This document shows, piece by piece, positions 59,644 to 64,000 of a stretch of 64,000 nucleotides of DNA. Each line of letters opens with the position of its first letter. The first letter of the stretch is position 1. Made by a program: the position numbers and the translations under genes. This stretch comes from Epidermidibacterium keratini. GTDB taxonomy: Bacteria; Actinomycetota; Actinomycetes; Mycobacteriales; Antricoccaceae. The notes beneath the pieces are model-generated. The model did not search any database and was not told where the DNA came from. It was given only the letters and a program-made list of their open reading frames with translations. The DNA is taken from positions 1,054,001 through 1,118,000 of the forward strand of contig NZ_CP047156.1 in the NCBI RefSeq assembly GCF_009834025.1. Reading direction: 5' to 3'.

Positions 59644-60405
59644 TTACTTCTTGCCCTGGTTGGCCACCGCTGTGATTGCCTCCGCGGCGGCCTCGGGGTC
59701 GAGGTACTCCCCGCCGGTCTTCAGCGGCCGCAGGTCGTCATCGAGCTCATAGACGAGCGGGATGCCGGTCGGGATGTTCAGAGAGACGACGTCCTGCTCG
59801 CTCATGCCGTCGAGGTGCTTCACGAGCGCACGCAGGCTGTTGCCGTGTGCCGCAACGAGCACGTTCTTGCCGGCCTGCAGCTGCGGCACGATCGCGTCGT
59901 ACCAGTAGGGCAGCATCCGCTCGACGACGTCCTTGAGGCATTCGGTGCGCGGTCGGATCTCCGGCGGGAGTACGGCGTACCGCGTGTCGTTCCATTGTGA
60001 GAACTCGCTGTCCTCGGCAAGCTCAGGCGGCGGGGTGTCATAGGAGCGGCGCCACAGCATGAACTGCTCCTCGCCGAACTCGGCCAGCGTCTGCGCCTTG
60101 TCCTTGCCCTGCAGCTCGCCGTAATGACGCTCGTTGAGTCGCCAGGAACGCTCCACCGGGATCCAGTGCCGATCCGCGGCATCGAGCGAGATCTGGCACG
60201 TCGCGATCGCTCGCCGCAGCAGCGAGGTGAACGCGATGTCCGGCAGCAGGTCGCGCTCGACGAGCAGCTCGCCGCCGCGCTGCGCCTGCGCGCGGCCCTC
60301 GTCGGTGAGGGGCACATCGACCCAGCCGGTAAACAGGTTTTTCTTGTTCCAGTCGCTCTCGCCGTGGCGAAGCAGGATCAGCGTTCCGGTGCTCGTCATG
60401 GCCAT
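59644..60405 (-). CDS. gpmA: 2,3-Bisphosphoglycerate-dependent phosphoglycerate mutase
   Basis: 253 residues. Glycolytic enzyme converting 3- to 2-phosphoglycerate. The phosphohistidine motif [12 protein letters not shown] has His14; [29 protein letters not shown] and [15 protein letters not shown] complete the active site. Two starts, ATG 60405 and 60399, are possible. In the same conserved order with senX3-regX3 and the YbjN gene, but separated from senX3 by phoU. Confidence 0.95.
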   Translation of the reverse strand: MAMTSTGTLILLRHGESDWNKKNLFTGWVDVPLTDEGRAQAQRGGELLVERDLLPDIAFTSLLRRAIATCQISLDAADRHWIPVERSWRLNERHYGELQGKDKAQTLAEFGEEQFMLWRRSYDTPPPELAEDSEFSQWNDTRYAVLPPEIRPRTECLKDVVERMLPYWYDAIVPQLQAGKNVLVAAHGNSLRALVKHLDGMSEQDVVSLNIPTGIPLVYELDDDLRPLKTGGEYLDPEAAAEAITAVANQGKK

Positions 60406-60454
60406 AGCCTAGGAGATTGCCGTAGCGGGCCAATCTCACGGTGCCCAGCGGGCC

Positions 60455-61015
60455 CTACTCGTCGTCGCGGGCCGGTTGGGCTTCGCGCTCCTCACGCTGC
60501 ATCCGCTCGATGAGGCCGGCGAAGCCCTCAAGGTTCTTGGTGGACTCCCCGCGGCTCACCCGCCACTTGTATTCGCGCTCGATCGCCGATCGGAAGCCGA
60601 TCTCGATCATCGGGTTGAAGTTGTCGTCGGCCATCTGCAGCACGGTGCCAAGCAGCCGGTCGATCTCTTCGGGGGTCACGGCAATCAGCGGGAGCCGGCC
60701 GGTCAGATAGACATCACGCAGGCGGTCGATCGACCACGCGATCGTGTAGGCGCGGGCATTCTTGGTGAGCAGGTACTCCCACAGCTCCTCACGGCTCTCG
60801 TCCGGGTGGCGCATGACAAACGCCGAGACGTGCAGCGAGTGCTCGTTGACCCGCAGGTGGCACGACGTCTTCAGCCGGCGTACGCCGGGTAGGTCGGCCA
60901 CGAAGTGGTCGTCATCGACCTTTGTGAAGTCGACCTCCATCTCCGCGAGCGTCTTTTCGATCGTCGCTGCGGCGTCCTTGACGGCTTGGCTGGTGGTGTC
61001 GCTGAACGATGCCAT
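60455..61015 (-). CDS. YbjN domain protein
   Basis: 186 residues of the YbjN fold (related to type III secretion chaperones). HLRVNEHSLHVSAFVMR, YLLTKNARAYTIAWSIDRLR and TPEEIDRLLGTVLQMADDNF are the conserved blocks, and a charged tail follows. Likely an intracellular chaperone-like or regulatory protein. ATG 61015. In Mycobacterium the homologue (Rv0487) lies between mshA and gpm1; here mshA is absent. Confidence 0.87.
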   Translation of the reverse strand: MASFSDTTSQAVKDAAATIEKTLAEMEVDFTKVDDDHFVADLPGVRRLKTSCHLRVNEHSLHVSAFVMRHPDESREELWEYLLTKNARAYTIAWSIDRLRDVYLTGRLPLIAVTPEEIDRLLGTVLQMADDNFNPMIEIGFRSAIEREYKWRVSRGESTKNLEGFAGLIERMQREEREAQPARDDE

Positions 61016-61095
61016 TGCTCGATCATGCCCCAATGTCGCGTGGGGCAAACAAGCCCCGGCGAGTACGCCGCACAGCAGGTGGCAGGATCGTAGAC

Positions 61096-61839
61096 ATGAC
61101 CGACAAGCGCGTGGCAGTGGTGACCGGTGCGAGCAGCGGAATCGGAGCGGCGACGGCAAGATCCCTTGCGGCACAAGGGTTCGAGGTCGTGGCCGCGGCC
61201 CGACGACTCGATCGGCTCGAAGCGCTGGCGAGCGAGATCGGCGCGCGCCCAATCGAGCTCGATGTGACCTCGCAGGACAGCGTTGACGCGCTTGCGGCGA
61301 CACTGGATCGCGTCGACGTACTCGTCAACAACGCCGGTGGCGCGATCGGCGTCGACCGCATCGAGGCGGCCGACCCGGACGAGTGGTCAGCGATGTTCGA
61401 GACCAACGTGCTCGGCGTCGTCCGCGTCACCAAGGCCCTGCTGCCCGCGCTGGAGGCCAGCGGCGACGGGACGGTGCTGACCGTCACGTCGACTGCCGGC
61501 ACCGGCGTCTACGAGGGCGGCGGCGGATACACCGCCGCCAAGCACGCGGCACACGCCGTGATGGGCACGCTGCGCCTGGAGCTCAACGGCAAGCCGATCC
61601 GGGTGATCGAGGTGGCGCCGGGCATGGTGCACACCGAGGAGTTCTCGCTGGTGCGGATGCGCGGCGACCAGTCCAAGGCCGACGCGGTGTACGCCGGTGT
61701 CGAGCAGCCGCTGACCGCCGACGACGTTGCCGATGCGATCACCTGGTGCATCACCCGTCCGGCGCATGTCAACATCGACCAGCTGGTGATCCGCCCGATC
61801 GCACAGGCCGCCAACTACAAGGTGCACCGCACGAAATAA
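61096..61839 (+). CDS. Short-chain dehydrogenase/reductase
   Basis: 247 residues. NAD(P)-binding TGASSGIG (10-17), NNAGGAIG, a serine in TVTSTAGTG and the catalytic YxxxK in GYTAAKHAAHA. This classical SDR is in the YdfG-like group; Arg in AAARRLDRL suggests NADPH preference. ATG 61096. It is divergent from the YbjN gene and converges on murB. The equivalent SDR is present in the Mycobacterium locus. Substrate unknown. Confidence 0.9.
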   Translation: MTDKRVAVVTGASSGIGAATARSLAAQGFEVVAAARRLDRLEALASEIGARPIELDVTSQDSVDALAATLDRVDVLVNNAGGAIGVDRIEAADPDEWSAMFETNVLGVVRVTKALLPALEASGDGTVLTVTSTAGTGVYEGGGGYTAAKHAAHAVMGTLRLELNGKPIRVIEVAPGMVHTEEFSLVRMRGDQSKADAVYAGVEQPLTADDVADAITWCITRPAHVNIDQLVIRPIAQAANYKVHRTK

Positions 61840-61864
61840 GGCCGGCGCGCTGCTGCCGAGTCGG

Positions 61865-62884
61865 CTAGAGCGAGCAACCGATCAGCAGCGGCTCGGGATG
61901 CAGCTCGATACCGAACGTGCCGCGCACCTCGTCGCGGATCTCGCGGGCGAGCTCGACGATGTCCGCCGTACTCGCCGATCCCCGGTTGGTGATCGCGAGC
62001 GTGTGCTTGCTCGAGAGCGCAGCCCGATCGTTGCCGAAGCCCTTGTGGAAGCCGGCATGCTCGATCAGCCAGGCAGCGGAGGTCTTGACCATGCCGTCGT
62101 CGGCCGGGTACGTCGGAGCACCCTCCGGCAGAGCGATCGCCGGCAGGATCGGGTTGGTGAAGAACGACCCCGCGCTCCACGTGTCATGGTCGGCCGCATC
62201 GAGCACCATGCCCTTGCCGCCGCGCAGGCCGAGCACCGCCTCGCGGACGGCGCCCAGTGGTGCCGACTCCCCCGCCGTGACGCCGAGTGTGCGCGCGAGC
62301 TCGGCGTACCTCACCGGCGCCGACTGCTCGGAGCGTGCGAGCTCGAACGTCACGGCGAGTACGACGTACCGGTGGGCGTACTTGAAGATGCTGCTGCGGT
62401 AGCCAAAACCGCATTCGGCGGCGCTGAGGGTGCGGCGCTCGTGGCGTTGCCGGTCCCACACGTCGACGCTGATGAGTACGTCGGAGGTCTCCGCGCCGTA
62501 TGCCCCGACATTCTGGATCGGCGTCGCACCGACCAGCCCCGGGATGCCGGACATCGCCTCGAGCCCCGACCAGCCTGCCTCGACGGCGCGGGCCACGAGC
62601 TCGTCCCAGCTCTCGCCTGCGGCGACGCGCACAGTGACGCGGTCGGCCGACTCCTGGGCGTCGATGCCGGTGTGTCCGATGCCGATCGTCGTGCCTGGGA
62701 AGCCGTCATCGCTGACCACCAGGTTGCTGCCGCCGCCGAGCAGCAGGATGGCATCGCCTGCATCTTCGGCGGATTGGACGGCATCGACGAGCTCGTCTTC
62801 GCTCGTCGTACGGGTGAGGTTTGTCGAGCCTCCGACGCGCAGGGTGGTGTAGTCGGCGAGCGCCGCGCGCTCGGCCGTGCTCAT
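61865..62884 (-). CDS. murB: UDP-N-acetylenolpyruvoylglucosamine reductase
   Basis: 339-residue flavoenzyme that makes UDP-N-acetylmuramate for the cell wall. TTLRVGGSTN and LLGGGSNLVVSDDGF bind FAD; MSGIPGLVGATPIQNVGAYG is the signature; the catalytic serine lies in AGSFFTNPIL and Glu in the C-terminal half. ATG 62884, four bases from the stop of the DUF2516 gene, so they are probably cotranscribed. Confidence 0.94.
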   Translation of the reverse strand: MSTAERAALADYTTLRVGGSTNLTRTTSEDELVDAVQSAEDAGDAILLLGGGSNLVVSDDGFPGTTIGIGHTGIDAQESADRVTVRVAAGESWDELVARAVEAGWSGLEAMSGIPGLVGATPIQNVGAYGAETSDVLISVDVWDRQRHERRTLSAAECGFGYRSSIFKYAHRYVVLAVTFELARSEQSAPVRYAELARTLGVTAGESAPLGAVREAVLGLRGGKGMVLDAADHDTWSAGSFFTNPILPAIALPEGAPTYPADDGMVKTSAAWLIEHAGFHKGFGNDRAALSSKHTLAITNRGSASTADIVELAREIRDEVRGTFGIELHPEPLLIGCSL

Positions 62885-62888
62885 GCGA

Positions 62889-63176
62889 TCACCAGCGGTA
62901 GCCGCCCTGCTGGATCTCGCGCACCGCCGGCCGCACGTCGGCGAGATAGACGCCGACCGCGACCATTGCCGGCAGCCCGAGGAACGTCAGGAACCCGACG
63001 AAGAACAGCACCAGCCCGCAGACCGCCGGGATGGCGACCCACGCGGCTTTGTTGAGCTTGTCGGCGGCCGTGAAGGCAGCGGCGGGGCGCGTGAGTGCGT
63101 CGATGAACGCCCACAGGGCGAGCGCGACTCCGATCCAGCTCAGCCCAAGGGAGATGTAGGCCTCAACAACAAGCAC
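62889..63176 (-). CDS. DUF2516 family membrane protein
   Basis: 95 residues. Hydrophobic helices near 5-27, 45-63 and 66-80, with ALWAFIDALTRPAAAF and the C-terminal VRPAVREIQQGG conserved in the family. GTG 63176. This actinobacterial family sits next to hbhA in Mycobacterium (Rv0476). Function unknown. Confidence 0.87.
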   Translation of the reverse strand: MLVVEAYISLGLSWIGVALALWAFIDALTRPAAAFTAADKLNKAAWVAIPAVCGLVLFFVGFLTFLGLPAMVAVGVYLADVRPAVREIQQGGYRW

Positions 63177-63227
63177 GCCACCACTCTACGTGGCAGCACC
63201 GACTCGCGGTGCTCACGTGCCGAGATG

Positions 63228-63265
63228 CGATGGTGCCCGCCTCCGTGAGGAGACGGGCACCATCG
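63228..63265 (-). terminator. Strong hairpin terminator after hbhA
   Basis: CGATGGTGCCCG (63228-63239) pairs perfectly with CGGGCACCATCG (63254-63265), with an inner CTCC/GGAG stem. It lies between the hbhA stop and the DUF2516 start. There is no T-run on the minus strand. Confidence 0.7.
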
Positions 63266-63299
63266 GGTACTTCAGGTGGTTCAGCTGGTTGCGTGCCAG

Positions 63300-63989
63300 C
63301 TAGCTGTTGCTCTGCGAGGAGTCCGAGCTCGACGAGGTCGAGCTGCTCGCCGGCGACGACGTGCTCGACGTGGTCGAGCTGCTCGAGCTGGTCGAGGACG
63401 GGGTGCTCTTCGCCGGGGTGCTCTTGGCCGCAGTCGACTTGGCCGGCGCCTTCTTCGCGGGCGCCTTCTTGGCCGGAGCCTTCTTCGCCGCGGTCTTCTT
63501 GGCCGGGGCCTTCTTGGCCGGCGTCTTCTTCGCGGTCGACTTCTTGGCCGGAGCCTTCTTGGTCGCCTTGCGGGTGGCGGCAGCCTTCTTGCCGGCAGCG
63601 CGGCGGGTCGGGCTCTTGCCCTCGGTCAGGTCGTCCTCGATGTCATCGGCGGTACGACGGGCCTGGCGAGCGGTCGCCGTGGCGGCACGCTGCACGCGGC
63701 CGGCGGTGTCCCGAGCGAGCTCGGAGGCATCGTCGTACGCCTTCTGCGTGCGGTCCTGTGCCTCGAGCACGGCTTCCTGGCCGCGGTTGATGAGTGCGAC
63801 GGTGTTGCTGGTCGCCTCGTCGGTGGCCTCGGTGATGCGCTTGACGACCGGGTTGTCCTGCACGCCGCTGCTCAGCTCGCGGACCAGCTTCTGGCCGCGC
63901 TTGGACAGGTCGGTGTAGATCTTGTTGGCGGTGGCGACGTAGTCCTTGATGAACTTCTGCACGTCGTCGGAGTCAACGCTCTGCGCCAT
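63300..63989 (-). CDS. hbhA: HbhA-like heparin-binding hemagglutinin with Lys-rich and Ser-rich tails
   Basis: 229 residues. Residues about 1-120 form a long helix/coiled coil ([20 protein letters not shown]). Residues about 128-190 are Lys/Ala/Pro repeats (KKAPAKK, KKTPAKK), the heparin- and DNA-binding type of tail. The last 40 residues are almost all Ser and Thr, which mycobacterial HbhA, as I know it, lacks. Could be surface-exposed adhesin or nucleoid-associated; methylation of the lysines is known for HbhA. ATG 63989; only 11 bases of upstream sequence are in the window. Confidence 0.85.
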   Translation of the reverse strand: MAQSVDSDDVQKFIKDYVATANKIYTDLSKRGQKLVRELSSGVQDNPVVKRITEATDEATSNTVALINRGQEAVLEAQDRTQKAYDDASELARDTAGRVQRAATATARQARRTADDIEDDLTEGKSPTRRAAGKKAAATRKATKKAPAKKSTAKKTPAKKAPAKKTAAKKAPAKKAPAKKAPAKSTAAKSTPAKSTPSSTSSSSSTTSSTSSPASSSTSSSSDSSQSNS

Positions 63990-64000
63990 CTTCGGCAGCG

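Overview
The window is high-GC, gene-dense DNA from an actinobacterium (Actinomycetota). Diagnostic content includes the senX3-regX3 pair, an HbhA-type Lys-rich protein, the 32-residue ribosomal protein bS22, a BldC-type DNA-binding protein, a futalosine-independent menaquinone set, and a rex-hemA-hemC-hemD-hemB series. From general knowledge, the gene order resembles a long reversed stretch of the Mycobacterium tuberculosis chromosome, from hbhA (here at the right end) to the menaquinone genes (left end). Accessory genes are inserted, and mshA and menA are missing from the places where they would be expected. I cannot name the genus. About 70 protein genes are supported; no rRNA, tRNA, CRISPR array or complete transposon was seen, and no gene-free stretch exceeds 300 bases.

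Layout. 1-15 kb: menaquinone synthesis (menJ-like, menG, menF, menD, menC, menB, menE) with a FabH-type synthase, a lipoprotein, a hydrolase, an MFS transporter, and an FAD oxidoreductase/DUF1365 pair. 15-20 kb: an Lrp regulator, a transglutaminase-like protein and a fused ATP-grasp/alpha-E protein. 20-29 kb: System II cytochrome c maturation (ccsA, resB, ccdA, resA) coupled to a phosphatase and hemL, plus thiol and flavin redox enzymes. 29-36 kb is accessory: ornithine aminotransferase, a pterin dehydratase-VOC fusion, a ketopantoate reductase-like protein, a three-gene operon (tandem-repeat peptide, JmjC-type oxygenase, sucrase/ferredoxin-like protein), and a very short P450-like protein coupled to a PEP mutase-family enzyme. 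36-43.6 kb: heme synthesis under Rex, a glutaredoxin and a HAD phosphatase. 43.6-48 kb: an aromatic-degradation island (AraC regulator, reductase, P450, intradiol dioxygenase). 48-64 kb: conserved core (acyltransferase, epimerase, bS22, BldC-like, proC, proline dehydrogenase, TetR, Ppx, senX3-regX3/phoU, gpmA, YbjN, murB, hbhA).

How it works together. Menaquinone, heme and cytochrome c maturation all serve the respiratory chain. A Rex operator precedes rex-hemACD and a second Rex-like site lies before menJ, suggesting shared redox control. Stop/start overlaps (ATGA, GTGA) link many genes into translationally coupled operons.

The most unusual features are: (1) the repeat peptide/JmjC oxygenase/ferredoxin operon, which looks like an undescribed substrate-modifier pair; (2) a dispersed hairpin family with conserved CTGCGGTGG-type ends and variable but self-complementary interiors, found six times, each just after a stop codon and once inside the resA reading frame; (3) a second repeat family that supplies the stop codons of two genes; (4) a 187-residue P450-like protein; (5) mutually exclusive hairpins before ccsA and a stem that would hide a ribosome binding site; (6) strong over-use of the octamer CGTACTCG. 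Coordinates and starts were read by eye; functions rest on motif recognition, not database searches.
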